Origin: Crambe crambe
Taxonomy: Eukaryota > Porifera > Demospongiae > Poecilosclerida > Crambeidae
Assembly (NCBI GenBank): GCA_963924555.1
Contig: OZ004583.1
Coordinates: 6,276,582-6,340,581 of the forward strand
DNA length: 64,000 nt
Reading direction: 5' to 3'
The notes below the pieces were generated by a model. The model was not told where the DNA came from and did no database searches. It worked only from the letters and a program-made list of their open reading frames with translations. Shown here piece by piece: positions 46,318 to 57,407 of this stretch. Position 1 is the stretch's first letter, and the number at the start of each line of letters is the position of its first letter. The position numbers were made by a program, and so were the translations under genes.

Positions 46318-46569
46318 TCCCACAGTTGACTCTACCTAACATCACCAAGTACATCCCACAAATACTGGAGATAGAGGATGTCCGAGTACATTTTTTGAAA
46401 CAATGGTTATCAGTGGAAGATGCTCCTGCATCTAGTGTTGAATTGGTTCTCAGTGCCTGGCTAGCAGGAAAGGGAGCACCTTCTTCCTGGAGGAGACTTA
46501 TTTGGGCTCTCGATAGAATAGAAGGGAGTGTTGCTGATAACATACGAAAGTTTGCTGAGCCACCACAAG
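46318..46569 (+). CDS. Gene B exon 6: death-fold module 1
   Basis: Eighty-four codons, phase 1-1, CATACAG to GTATGATC. It keeps PQLTLPNITKYIP and VELVLSAWLAGKGAPSSWRR but has DVRVHFLKQWLSVED where A has AASLKRRLAVED, and a shorter loop before VADNIRKFAEPP. Core helices are conserved, surface segments are not. Confidence 0.7.
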
Positions 46570-47671
46570 GTATGATCATCATGCATGACTGTATTGTTAG
46601 CTGATATTATTATAGCCCAGAGTTCAGGTCTCTCTGTGTGTGACCTGATGTGTGTGACCTGACTTTAGCTTGAAGTCCTGAGAAAGTTGCATAAGTTTGA
46701 ACATTGTTTGAAGCATGTCAGGGTGATGATCATCTGGAAGAGTCCATTGCCAAGATAACTTTATTTTGCCATCATGACCCCTTATATTAATGCCCACCTA
46801 TAGATACTACATAGTAATTTGTAATGGAGGAGCTCAATTTTCATTACAGTGGAACCTCCGAGTAAAGGACACTTTGGGATCAGCCACTTTGTTTTTGCAG
46901 AGAGGTTATCCTTTTCTCGGAGGTTAAAAATGTACTAATGCTATTGGAAAGGGGCCCAAAAGAACATCCTTTGTTGGGAGGTTGTCCTTTTCTTGGAGGG
47001 TCCTTTATTGGAGGTTCCACTGTACAACTTTTGCAGATTGACCATCTAGTATTTTAACAAATCTTGGCACCTACCCCTTATGCAGCAGGCTATATTCATA
47101 CATATGTGCATATTCATTCATGGGTTCTGATTTTCTTGCCGCTCTGACTATAGTCAATTTATGCTCACCATACTTAAAACTTGGCCTTTATGTATGCCTA
47201 CATTTGTATCAAATATCAATCCAGCTAATTGCTGCACAGTACTCTAAATAATGTGCACCCAGAATGAAAATGGCAAGGCTGAGCAATTAACAGTCACTTA
47301 AAACTTAATCAACTGCAGATTCAGTACTGACAATTAGTATCAGTACCCAGTCAGGTGGCACTGGTAGGAAGATTTGAGTATTTGTTTTAATTTCCATTTT
47401 CATATTTTAAGATCCACAAAAAAGTTCTACTCCTTGAAAATAAAATGCTACACAATATGAACTTAATGAGCTCCATACTTTGCCTCCATGCATTATCTTA
47501 TGAGAAATGTTTGCATGAGACATACAAGGATGACTGCATGAGCACATGCAGACTTCACTAAGTCTTGATGAGTGTGATTCATTCATACATGCAGCCATCT
47601 GAATAGCACCTAACCTGCATGGTTGTACTTTATGATCCATGTCATGCAACATGCTGTGTTTACTCCTGTAG
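46570..47671. other. Gene B intron 6
   Basis: Near copy of 18234-19255 with the shared MITE at 46847-47022. No coding signal. Confidence 0.6.
46847..47022. repeat. MITE with CAGTGGAACCTCC ends, TA-flanked
   Basis: Orthologous to 18511-18686: same site, same length, inverted ends CAGTGGAACCTCC and GGAGGTTCCACTG, TA on both sides. Confidence 0.85.
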
Positions 47672-47950
47672 AATCCACCTTGAGTGTAGAGAATGTAGCA
47701 GCAGTACTCATGCAGATAGCAGAGGGAGATGTGTCATCAGTGCTGAAGGAACAGAAGGATTCTTTTGGTGGCTGTCCTCCGTCTGTTCACTCCCGCATCT
47801 CATCCCTAAGTGGAGAGGAGAAGATACGAGCTGCTGCCTCTCTTTACATAACCAGTCATGGTTGTCCCTCTTGGAAGTTATTATCCCTACTGCTCTATGA
47901 AGTTGGAGAGATGAAGGCTGCTGAGAGTGCCATGACTAACTTCTCAAAAG
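47672..47950 (+). CDS. Gene B exon 7: death-fold module 2
   Basis: Ninety-three codons, phase 1-1, CCTGTAG to GTTAGGG. It reads STLSVENVAAVLMQIAEGDV and IRAAASLYITSHGCPSWKLL. Compared with gene A, nearly all differences are replacements (K to E, V to K, I to F, W to P, F to S, H to R, among others). Confidence 0.7.
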
Positions 47951-48167
47951 GTTAGGGGACAGTAAGCTACCATGTTGCAGGAATTTTTCGAGGGGTAAAT
48001 TTTTGCAGATTTGGTGGTATTGAAAAATAATTAGAGGTTCACACTTCTATTGCAAAGCCATGAAAATTTAGTGCTATATGATACATATAAATAAAGTGAT
48101 GAGTACGACATACGTAGTCATCACTGTTCCTGGGCATACACTTGAGACTACTTTTTCCTCTTAGCAG

Positions 48168-48419
48168 ATCCAACATTTACTGCTGAGTTGTTAAGTGAGA
48201 TATTAAAGGAGGTGGAGGACTGGGAGACCATATCAAAGTACATGGGGATCGCTGACCATACTATATCACAGATCAAGTCTGCTCACGATCAGAAAGGAGC
48301 CCTCATTCATCACCTAGTCCATGTGTGCCCCTATGTGACCTGGGGGAATGTGGTGACAGCACTGTCTCACTGTGGGGAGGAGATTGCAGCTGAACAGGCA
48401 TCAAAGTACTTTCCTAATG
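48168..48419 (+). CDS. Gene B exon 8: conserved death domain
   Basis: Eighty-four codons, phase 1-1, TTAGCAG to GTGAGAG. Nearly identical to gene A exon 8 (V to I twice, L to F once), with ISKYMGIADHTISQIKSAHD and WGNVVTALSHCGEEIAAEQA. Its constancy contrasts with exons 6, 7, 9, 10 and 11. Confidence 0.8.
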
Positions 48420-48644
48420 GTGAGAGATACATTTCTTGTTGATACTTTGTAAGCTAACAGTGTAAGAAATTCTAGTAGTATTGATATGATCCATATAGGA
48501 TCCAGGAATGTAATGATCTTGATGTGAGTGGCTGGCTATAGTTTAGAAACTCTTGAGTTGTCTTTTGACTTACCAAGTGAAATCTAATCAGGACTTAACT
48601 TTTTGGTATGACCATGTGGCCACTAGAATCTCATTCGCCTATAT

Positions 48645-49718
48645 CAGAGAGTGCGGTAGCACTCTCTATGTAGGGATGACTCGGACGGCCGCGCGCGCCG
48701 CCTATAGACTAATACAAAAGTGAAATTCTAGTTCCCCCACTTAGACCTAATAATAGCTACTGTGAATGATTATCCAGCCTACTAGAGCCTACTACTATGT
48801 GCAGACCAAGTTTCAGGACCAGGGAGCTTACCGTTTCAGAAATACGGCAAGCAGGTAAATCGCTATATTCTTCTTCTTCTCTATTATTATTATTATTATT
48901 CTTCTTCTTATTATTCTTCTTAGACAACCATATCTCTCGAACCACTCAAGCTACAGCTATGATTTCTGGACAAATCCACTCCAAATTCTACGAACTACGA
49001 TCTTTTCTACTCGTTGATCCTCGAAAGAGTAGATGAAAAAGGAGACACTATGGAGCACAGCACTCGACTAATTCAATTAGGAAGCCATCTTTTCTATAAT
49101 ACGCATGCGCATGTATTTGAATATCCAATTATTCGAAATCATAATATTACTCAGCTGTCTCTAGCTAGCTAGCTAGCCAGCTCTAGCTGATGATAGACTA
49201 CTGTATCGATTCGGGGATTTAGATTCACCACGGTAGACTCTATTTCAGCATCTTCGACCTCCAAGTATGGCTCAACAACACAACACCTTGACTCGATAAA
49301 TGATTGGGCTGGTATGCTATTGGAGAACTTCTTTCATCTGTCCCTGCATACACATAGAAGAATGAACTCTAATCATAGCTAAAACCATAAAAGAGAGGAA
49401 AAAAGACCAGGAACAAGTAAGGGAAAAAGCATTTCGTGAAATGAAAAAAAGATGTAGGGATGACCACTGCTCAAAAAAGTAAGGAAACAAGAAGGATGGA
49501 AATGGGATCAATCTTTGTTCTGTATATCCAGCCAACAATCCCTACATATACGTCAGGTAACTTCAGATTATAGTGTAGTAATGTGTGTATATGTAGGGAT
49601 TGTTGGCTGGATATACAGAACAAAGATTGATCCCATTTCCATCCTTCTTGTTTCCTTACTTTTTTGAGCAGTGGTCATCCCTACATCTTTTTTTCATTTC
49701 ACGAAATGCTTTTTCCCT
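48645..49718. mobile_element. Insertion beginning with CAGAGAGTGC hairpin and ending in a long palindrome
   Basis: Comparison with gene A (CGCCTATATAACC, uninterrupted) shows precise insertion with TAT at both edges. The left edge is the hairpin CAGAGAGTGCGGTAGCACTCT; the right edge is the outer end of a 299-base palindrome. The two parts may be separate elements, one nested beside the other. No transposase was found, so it would be non-autonomous. Confidence 0.65.
49420..49718. repeat. Near-perfect 299 bp palindrome
   Basis: Arms of about 131 bases (49420-49550 and 49588-49718), beginning AGGGAAAAAGCATTTCGTG and ending in the complement, are virtually exact complements around a 37-base centre. 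The inner arms contain the TTCTGTATATCCAGCC core shared by the other foldbacks. Confidence 0.9.
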
Positions 49719-49912
49719 TATAACCTAAGGAATGGGATTCCTATAAAATTTCTCATATGCATAATAATAGTAGCATTAATAGCATTCATACTTATCTAAT
49801 ATCAGAACTGACACTTAGAATTATAGTTCCTGGAGTTTTAAAAAGTTAGGCCCTGCATACGTACATTGCATGCTTAGAATCCCGACTAAGTAATATTATT
49901 ATTCTCTTTTAG

Positions 49913-50104
49913 GATCAGATTTCTCTGTTGAGAATGTGCAGAAATATGTACTTCTGGAGGATGAGGGAAACTACTACTACTCTTTGGACGAATTCCTGAC
50001 TGCTAGAGCTATCACTACATGGAGAGAACTCATAAGCAGAATGGATACAATGAATCAACACAAATATGCTGACAGCATCAGAAACTTTGCAGAGCCAGTG
50101 ACAG
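49913..50104 (+). CDS. Gene B exon 9: short hypervariable death-fold module
   Basis: Sixty-four codons, phase 1-1, CTTTTAG to GTAATTT. SDFSVENVQKYVLLEDEGNY replaces the longer segment of A, then SLDEFLTARAITTWRELISR and the unchanged SIRNFAEPVT. Nineteen replacement codons and one silent codon relative to A by my count. Confidence 0.7.
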
Positions 50105-50739
50105 GTAATTTAGGGGAAATCCCCTATTCCATTACACACATACCTCTCCTAACTTTAGACTAATTGACTGACTGTGTGCTAGCTAATATCTTTATTAAGA
50201 TTCTACCCATGGCATACTCCTCAGAGTTTTTGTAATTGGCTCAGTCAGATTGATTCATTAGATGATTGTATTCTCAGATTCTCACTTAACCCCTCCCATT
50301 ATAGTACATATAGCTGGACTATTTTAAGAACTGTATTAAGTGTTGAGTGTAAACTGATGGAACTTGTTTCCATTTCATAGTGACTGACTCTGTCAACTAT
50401 TACATCCCATCAGCTAGCTGTATGGCTGCAATACAATTAGAACACACTTATTCTCAAACAGTGTATATGGATCACTTGAATTCAACTTTGTACCCTCTAT
50501 TAAAACCCTTTCCATGCTTTGTTAGAGTTGTAAGATCTCAATAGCATGTGTACATGCCATAGCAACTCAATTGCAGTGTATGGTTCATATGGGATACAGT
50601 GGAATCCAAAATGACTCTATGGTTTCATGACACAAACTATCCCTTCCATAGACAATTCCCTTTAAGTGATTAAAGTAGCTATTGTGTCATAGGTCATTAT
50701 TTCCATTCAGTTCTAGCTGTAATCAAGTTTCCCCTGCAG
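50105..50739. other. Gene B intron 9 (635 bases)
   Basis: Same length as gene A intron 9 with five substitutions. No coding signal. Confidence 0.8.
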
Positions 50740-51042
50740 ACCCCACAATGACAGTTGAGAACCTGACGACTGTACTGATGAGTGCAAAGGAGTCACCATT
50801 GAACATTATATACGATGTGAAAGATTCCGATTGGGGCAGACTATTTTATGATCTAATGAAGCGTATTGAGTCCTGTATACCCAGTGAGGAGCAGCAAGTG
50901 AAAGCAGCTACCATGTGTTACATCAGTAGCCATCAAGAGCAACCTACTTGGAAGGAGATTGCTACATCTGCACTCTATGGAGATGTAGTTATAGTTGAAG
51001 AAGTCGATGTGGCCATTAAAGCTTGTGATTATTGTACTAGAG
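50740..51042 (+). CDS. Gene B exon 10: hypervariable death-fold module
   Basis: One hundred and one codons, phase 1-1, CCCTGCAG to GTGAGTTA. TVENLTTVLMSAKESPLNII is followed by YDVKDSDWGRLFYDLMKRIE, which is largely different from A, then the conserved CIPSEEQQVKAATMCYISSH and PTWKEIATSALYG, and the extra segment DVVIVEEV before DVAIKACDYCTR. Confidence 0.7.
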
Positions 51043-51263
51043 GTGAGTTAGTTGTTTTTAGTGATCCATTACAGCTATAGCCAGAATGATCAGTACAGGT
51101 GTGCACATGCTGTAGGGGAAATTTATTGACTCATGTATGATGTGTAGCTATGTGCACAATACTATTCTAATTCTCATTCTACAATGCATGGGATAGTCAC
51201 TTAGTTTTTGAGTAATCATGTTGGAATAATTATACCTGTACATCTTCATTTCATCATTGACAG

Positions 51264-51515
51264 ATTCCAACTTCAGCATTGAGAGAATAAACAAGGTGTT
51301 GGAGGAAGTGGACGATTGGGAGGAAGTGGCACGATATCTATCTATATCGCTAATGGAAAGAATCAAGTCCAGTGAGAGTACTACACCAAAGCAAGCCTTA
51401 GCTGAGATCATGGTGCGTCTTAACCCTGCTATTGATTGGGTGAGATTGGCCAGTGCACTCAGGTATGCAGATTATGATGCACTTGCTGAGGATGTGACCA
51501 CCAAGTATGTACAAG
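51264..51515 (+). CDS. Gene B exon 11: death-fold module
   Basis: Eighty-four codons, phase 1-1, TTGACAG to GTGAGAC. SNFSIERINKVLEEVDDWEE, then ARYLSISLMERIKSSES and NPAIDWVRLASALRYADYDA, ending TTKYVQ. Two codons longer than gene A, with 16 replacement and 5 silent codon differences. Confidence 0.75.
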
Positions 51516-51655
51516 GTGAGACTTACACACACCAATAACTGCCTATTAGCATTGAAACTTAAAGGGGTAATGTTGCTGCTATTACAGTCGTGCATGGTTT
51601 CATTACGTTTCACATACTGTGCATATTATGTACAGAAAGTTTTATGAATTTTGTA

Positions 51656-52011
51656 CCGTACAGCGGGTTATTTTCGGAGATAAAATGTTTTGTTAATCAT
51701 CAAAGGATAAATACAGATGAAGAATTATGGTAGTCTTTTATGCGGTACGGTACAACAATATCTACGGAATTCGCTTCACAGCTGCTGAATTTTCTTTTTC
51801 ACTTGGCTTACACACTAATTTTTGGCCTTCATTTCTTCAGGTATAGCCCTCTTCATGATCGTGGCAACTTCTTAATTGATGGAATCTAGCTAGCTCTACG
51901 TATAGTGCCATGGTTGAATGTACGAACATCTAAACGGTGGGAAATAGAAAAATTTCGATAGATACGAAATTACCGGATTTTTATCCCCACCAAAATTATC
52001 CTGCTGTATGG
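51656..52011. repeat. MITE with CCGTACAGCGGGTTATTTT ends, TA-flanked
   Basis: Left CCGTACAGCGGGTTATTTTCG and right end complementary to CCATACAGCAGGATAATTTT, with TA at both borders. Absent from gene A at the same position, so it is a later insertion. A lone end-like sequence (TACCGTAGGGCGGGTTAATTT) is at 22693. Confidence 0.75.
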
Positions 52012-53420
52012 TATGTGAATATTGTGTATGTGGTAACAAGTTACTACCCCATAAGGGCCTGTCCAACTTGGTAATTTGAGAGCTTAATTTACATCTTCTT
52101 CATATTTTCACTTCTTATGACTAAAATCAGGTTAAATCTGAAAGGTCCTAAAATCCTAAACTTTCCTGGGGGTCTCTAAATCGTCTTCCTATGCCACTGT
52201 ATAGACTTAGCTTTGCCACACTCTCATGTCAGTTAGAAGTCTACTGGCTTACTTCATTAGTAGTTACACACAGATTTCCCTTCCTTAATTTATCGCAGCA
52301 GTCTTTGAGGTGAGCATAAAGTACCGTAACTCTTGGACAAAGCATTTATTTCTAAATCTACAAGTCAAAAATCAAGAAAGCATCATGCTACCCACACAGC
52401 TGATAGAGTGTTGATTAAAGGACAAGCTAACTAATGTTTCAAAGCAGGTCAACACACTAATCAACTTCAACTTATTGGGAGAAAATGTTTGCATTTCTAT
52501 TACTTGGATACCAGGCTCAAGGGTACGAATCTGAACTTGTCATGAAGCAAGTTTACTGTTCTTATAATTTCAATGTAGAACATGGTCCACGTCTCCTTCA
52601 AAACATCCAGATGAGGGTGTATGATTTTGTAAAATAAACTTAATATATCATGTTACTTGCCTACGATATAGTATACCATTTTTCTAATCTAATTATATGG
52701 ATTGGGACCTGTGCTGGGCACGGGGCTCAATGTCCCTGTCCCCTTAGCAACTGATGTGGTTGCTATAATTATTTGGTCATGCCCCACCCCATCCTGTTTT
52801 ATGCTACTTAAGTTCACCTTGGATGAGACATGTTGGGTGGTGAATACCCATGCTGTGCCCAGCACTTGGTCCTAACAAGACCCGAGCCTTGTTAGGGTAC
52901 ACAGGAAGTGGGCGGGTGGGTGAATTTTTCAGCTCTGCTATCGTACGCTTGTCTGCTTCTCAGTCTGACCACTGCTTGAGTATCACTCCTATTGTGCAAC
53001 CATGAGCCTGTACAACCTTCCCAGTTGTGCACATGCTCATCCCACATGCCTATTAACCTGGGTTAATAGAATACCATTAATCCTCATTGATAAAGTGCTT
53101 GTGATAGTGCAACGAACGAACGAGCCATCCATCGCTAATACGAAAGAGAGAACAAGCGGCTGAAATTCTTTGCAGCATAATTAAGGATCACTGTCAACAT
53201 CAGTCTCTCTTCTTACACTCCCAAGAATTGGAGTCCATACGCTTTTGTAGACATGATGGCTCCTCACACAACTGGAGAACTCATGGTCATGCTAAATCTA
53301 GCAGCTGGCATGCATGACTATTTTGCGCACTTTCGGATACTGTCAAATTAAATACTGTCATTGGAGGAAATCATATAATTCTCCTGCACTATTTGAAGCA
53401 TGTAATTATATGAACAAGTA

Positions 53421-53637
53421 AGGGAAAAAGCATTTCGTGAAATGAAAAAAGATGTAGGGATGACCACTGCTCAAAAAAGTAAGGAAACAAGAAGGATGGA
53501 AATGGGATCAATCTTTGTTCTGTATATCCAGCCAACAATCCCTACATATACGTCGGGTAACTTCAGATTATAGTGTAGTAATGTACGTATATGTAGGGAT
53601 TGTTGGCTGGATATACAGAACAAAGATTGATCCCATT
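53421..53637. repeat. Truncated copy of the long palindrome
   Basis: The left arm equals 49420 onward (AGGGAAAAAGCATTTCGTGA). The right arm stops after GATTGATCCCATT, so the outer 80 or so bases are lost. Confidence 0.8.
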
Positions 53638-54498
53638 CTTGTTGGGGGGTTTCAGTTCAAAAGTTCATGTACTGCAGCTAGGCCTATAAAATGAATATCA
53701 AAGGTCCACCACAAATATGTGGTGAACTTGTTTCGTGGTCATGTCTGACTTAAATGAAAGTTAAGCAAATGGAGTTAATTGATAGGCGGGGCTACCTGCA
53801 GGATATCCTGCATGCTCCATGGTTTATATACTAGCGACACGTGGTCATCCAGCAGTCAGCCTCAGCTAGATAGCCAGACCCATCAGGGAAAGATATTCTT
53901 TTCTCCCCTCCCTCCTCCCAACTTTCTCATCCACCAAGAGATGCCTAACTCTTGGTGTGACATGTCAGGCCAAGTAGGGGTTCAAGTGGAACCCCACTTT
54001 ACCCAATCACTAATCAGCTAGCGATAAAAATTATTACTGCATACACCAGGCCGGCCGACATTCCAGCACACACAACTAATCTAGGCTCCTGCTGCCTATG
54101 TAGTGGGAGCTGATCGATTAATCAGCAGTAACCTTATATGGTTGGGTCCTATAGTAGTATAAAATATACTCATTGGAAAGCGTATGAAATAAGCTTTCTT
54201 TTGAGCCTATTTTCAAGGTCATGGCGGGTAGTATGAAGGAGCTATGAACCAAAATGTCCGATCACCTAAAAATGGTATAGGCCCCCCCCCCCTTAACTTT
54301 GAAGAAGATAATAAAAAGATCAGATTCTGTAGACTCACTGTGTCATAGCTAATATGATCTCTCCATGCTGTCGCTGCATTTGGAGAATGGCTTTCTAACA
54401 TGCATCTTCTTGTTTTTTGTTTGTTGTTTTGTTTTGTTTCTTTGTTGTTGTTTTTTCTCAATAATTATGAATGATATGGTTTCTTGCTATACTTGTAG

Positions 54499-56607
54499 AT
54501 TCTGATCAAGATGAAAAGGAATTTCTTAATGTGGTACAAGAAGCCATCAACAAATCTGGAGACATAGAACGAAAATTAGTCCATTCTGTCTTTCTAGGCT
54601 CCCCTGGTTCTGGAAAAAGTTCGTTAATCACTCGGCTTGTTCGCAAAGTCCCAAAGGACTTCTCTCCCTCCACTGGTGTCTGTGAGCCTGTTATTATAGT
54701 GGACGTTGGAACAGAAGATTCTTCTGCCACACATGCATCAGTTACAGTTCTACTAAAGGCTGGGGAGTGGTCCGAAGCCGAGTTTGAGGTGTCTGTTGTG
54801 AGGCAAATGAACAAGGAAAGCATAACCATCACACCCAAAACAATGACACCCAGAACAGTGCCTCCTCCTGCACCATCCACTGTTCCACTTCAACCAGTAA
54901 CATCTCCACATGTATCGCATTTTACGACTCCATGTCAAACCAGTGGCTCTGTCACTTTAGAAATGCTAACAAGTGATAAAGCTGATCTCTCCAGGAGACA
55001 ACTCTTGCCTCCACCAAAACTTATTCATAATATTTCATCGATAATAAGTAAATATGGCTACGACAGAGTTCAAAAGTATTTAAAGAACTCCTTTTCGATT
55101 TACTTGACTGATACTGGTGGTCAAGTGGAGTTCCAAGAGATGGTGCCTCTCCTGATATCTGGACCATCCATATTCTTCTTCCTCTTTCGCATCGATCAAG
55201 ATCTCTGCAGCAAGTTCAAGATATCATATCGAAAAAAAGACAGAACTGTTATCAATTCGTATGTATCTTCCATCAGCACAGAGGATGCTCTGCTGCAGTG
55301 CCTTGCTAGTGTCGATGCCATGGATATAACTGGCCAAAGTGATGTCAAGACCCACCAACCTCTTGTCTTCATAGTAGGAACACACAAGGATCTGCTTGGT
55401 TCCAATGCTGAAGAGAAAATCAGTGAGATTGACCGACAATTGATCAATTTAGTTTGTAACCATGGATACCAGCACTTGGTTCAGTATGCAGATCAGCAAT
55501 CCAACAGGTTGATGTTCACTGTTGATAATTACAGCAAGAGTGAAGAGGACTTTGAACGCATCCGATCACGAGTCAGTGAAATAGTAATTGGTCGAGATGA
55601 GTTTGCCATTGACTATCCTATCAGCTACTTGCTGTTCAGCCTTGATTTTGAAAATATGAAGAAGAGCATTGTTTCCTTTGATGAATGTGTGTCTCTAGCT
55701 GCTCAGTATGGCATCAGTAAAGACCAAGTGAAGCACCTATTGCGATTTCTTCACACCCGAATTGGAAGGATCAAGTATTTTCCTGTAAAAGGCTTGCATA
55801 ATATCGTTGTACGAGAACCTCAAGTTCTTTTCAATAAAGTCACAGACCTCATTGTGGAAACATTTTCCTCTAAATCGCTTTATCAACATGAACTTTCAGA
55901 TTTCAAGCATAGAGGAATCATTTCAGCCTCAATTTTCAAGCAAGTGTTAACAGCAGAAGATGGCATCGATCCAAATTCATTCTTGAAATTACTCGTCCAT
56001 CTCCGCATCATATCCCAAATCACTTCATTGGAAAATGAAGAAGACAGATACTTCATCCCATGTGTCCTTAACCATGTCCAGGCATCTCAAAGACTTGAAC
56101 CAGTTTCTAGCATCCCCACACTCTACATTGGGTTCAAATGTAATCACTGCCCAAAGGGGATATTCGGTGTTTTAATAAACACTTTACTTTCAAATACAGT
56201 CCAGAGCAAAAATAAGTGGGAGCTTCTACCTGACTCCATTTTCAGGGACCAAGTATCCTTCAGTGTTGGTCGCTTTAAAGACAGAGTAACTCTGAAATTT
56301 TCATCTTCATTTCTAGAAATTGTTTTGAACCCATCTTGTTGCGAGTGTCGTCGTGTTCATATCAGCCATTTATGCAATGATATTCGCAACATAGTCGATA
56401 AAAGTATCAAGTCTTCGATAAAAGATCTGCACTACGACAGTCTAAAGACCCAACATTACTTTTGTATCAAGTGTGATTCATGTTCCTCTACCCACCAAGT
56501 CCAAGATCCAGACTACGAGGATGACGACTACATCATGTACTGTGAAAGTGAGCACAAGAGCTGTGTTTTATCTGAGGATTGCTTATCCTGGTTCAGACCA
56601 AAGAAAG
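54499..56607 (+). CDS. Gene B exon 12: ROC-COR (ROCO) GTPase domain
   Basis: A 703-codon exon, phase 1-1, CTTGTAG to GTCAGC. P-loop GSPGSGKS at exon residues 35-42, DTGGQ and THKD at the expected spacing, then the COR-like region (YPISYLLFSLDFENMKKSIV, HRGIISASIFKQVL, EDRYFIPCVLNHVQ) and a Cys-paired tail ending CLSWFRPKK. The proline-rich insert between G1 and G3 is about 15 codons shorter than in A. If not spliced at 56607, the frame runs on to a stop at 56711, giving an alternative ending without the C-terminal death domain. Its last 870 bases are nearly identical to the copy 0 fragment at 1-921. Confidence 0.85.
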
Positions 56608-56711
56608 GTCAGCATGTCAAGTTTTGCACATCTATGCATATAGAACTCTGGACTTATTGTATTGTTATATGCTACAGCTCAACACTCAAGTCAGGAATAT
56701 GTTGCATCTAA

Positions 56712-57259
56712 GACTGACACTGAACTGAGTAAGTGTCCAAGTTAGCTACAGTATTGAAGTAACTAGAGCCATATCTTTAATTCAAGATAACACATGTATG
56801 ATGGAGTTTGGGTCAGATTTATACATTATGTGTCTATTAAGATCATTAAGGTTGTAGTATAGCTGAGTCACAAAGTTCTTGGAGGGTTTTAGCTGTTAAT
56901 CCAGAAGGGCTATGCTGTATGGTATGTATGTAGTTAATGATTTTTTAAATTTTTTTATTTTTATTTTTTTTTTGGAAAAGATATCTAGTTAGCTAGCTAC
57001 ATTCCAAATATTTCTTTCCTCTTTATCCTTTTCAAAAACTAATTATTTATTGGGTGTTTGTTTGAGGGTATTATTTTTCCAATATCACATGTTATAGGTA
57101 TAATAGTTACACCTCATTCAATTCCAATAGGAATTTTTTCATCCTTACTGTAACAGGGGGAGGGAAGTTACTGTTTATCAGATGACGGTAACCCTTTCAA
57201 AAAAAAAAAAGGCAAATCATTAACTTGAATTGGCTTGCTATGAACTCTCACCCTTTCAG
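56712..57259. other. Gene B intron 12
   Basis: Contains a T-rich stretch (56940-56980) but neither the long polypyrimidine tract nor the 13-codon exon 13 of gene A. No coding signal. Confidence 0.6.
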
Positions 57260-57322
57260 AATGCAGTGAGCCTGTTTCAGCAATCCATGAAGTTCAACCA
57301 TCAATTTTGAATACTGCTCTGG
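57260..57322 (+). CDS. Gene B exon 13: 21-codon linker
   Basis: Phase 1-1, CCTTTCAG to GTAAGTG. It encodes CSEPVSAIHEVQPSILNTAL, counterpart of gene A exon 14. Confidence 0.75.
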
Positions 57323-57407
57323 GTAAGTGTCCCCAGTTGTATACCCCAGTTAGCTATATTGAAAAGCTGCTATCAAGATATTTTGTACTGCTCTACTCAC
57401 CCTGCAG

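Larger units (their letters stand above)
48420..49912. other. Gene B intron 8 with a 1.07 kb insertion
   Basis: Flanks equal gene A intron 8 (20002-20392). At 48645-49718 a block is inserted that is absent from A; TAT is repeated at both borders. The block includes a CpG-rich start, a (TTC/TTA)n run near 48870-48920, and the long palindrome at 49420-49718. No coding signal is supported. Confidence 0.7.
51516..54498. other. Gene B intron 11
   Basis: Shares sequence with gene A intron 11 up to about 53413 (with an inserted MITE at 51656-52011 and a B-specific stretch at 53098-53388), then departs. The pogo-like relics of A are absent. A truncated foldback lies at 53421-53637. Bases 53640-54450 show no recognisable gene; the open frame at 53779-54021 lacks family features. 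Confidence 0.6.

Noticed and set aside
48645..49718. Helitron, because the complement of the hairpin end reads ...GCACTCTCTGA|T, like a CTRR terminus
   Set aside because: The opposite end does not begin with TC, the hairpin is flush with the terminus, and no Rep/helicase sequence is present.
53779..54021. Eighty-codon open frame in gene B intron 11
   Set aside because: No homologue in gene A, no recognisable domain and no convincing splice context.
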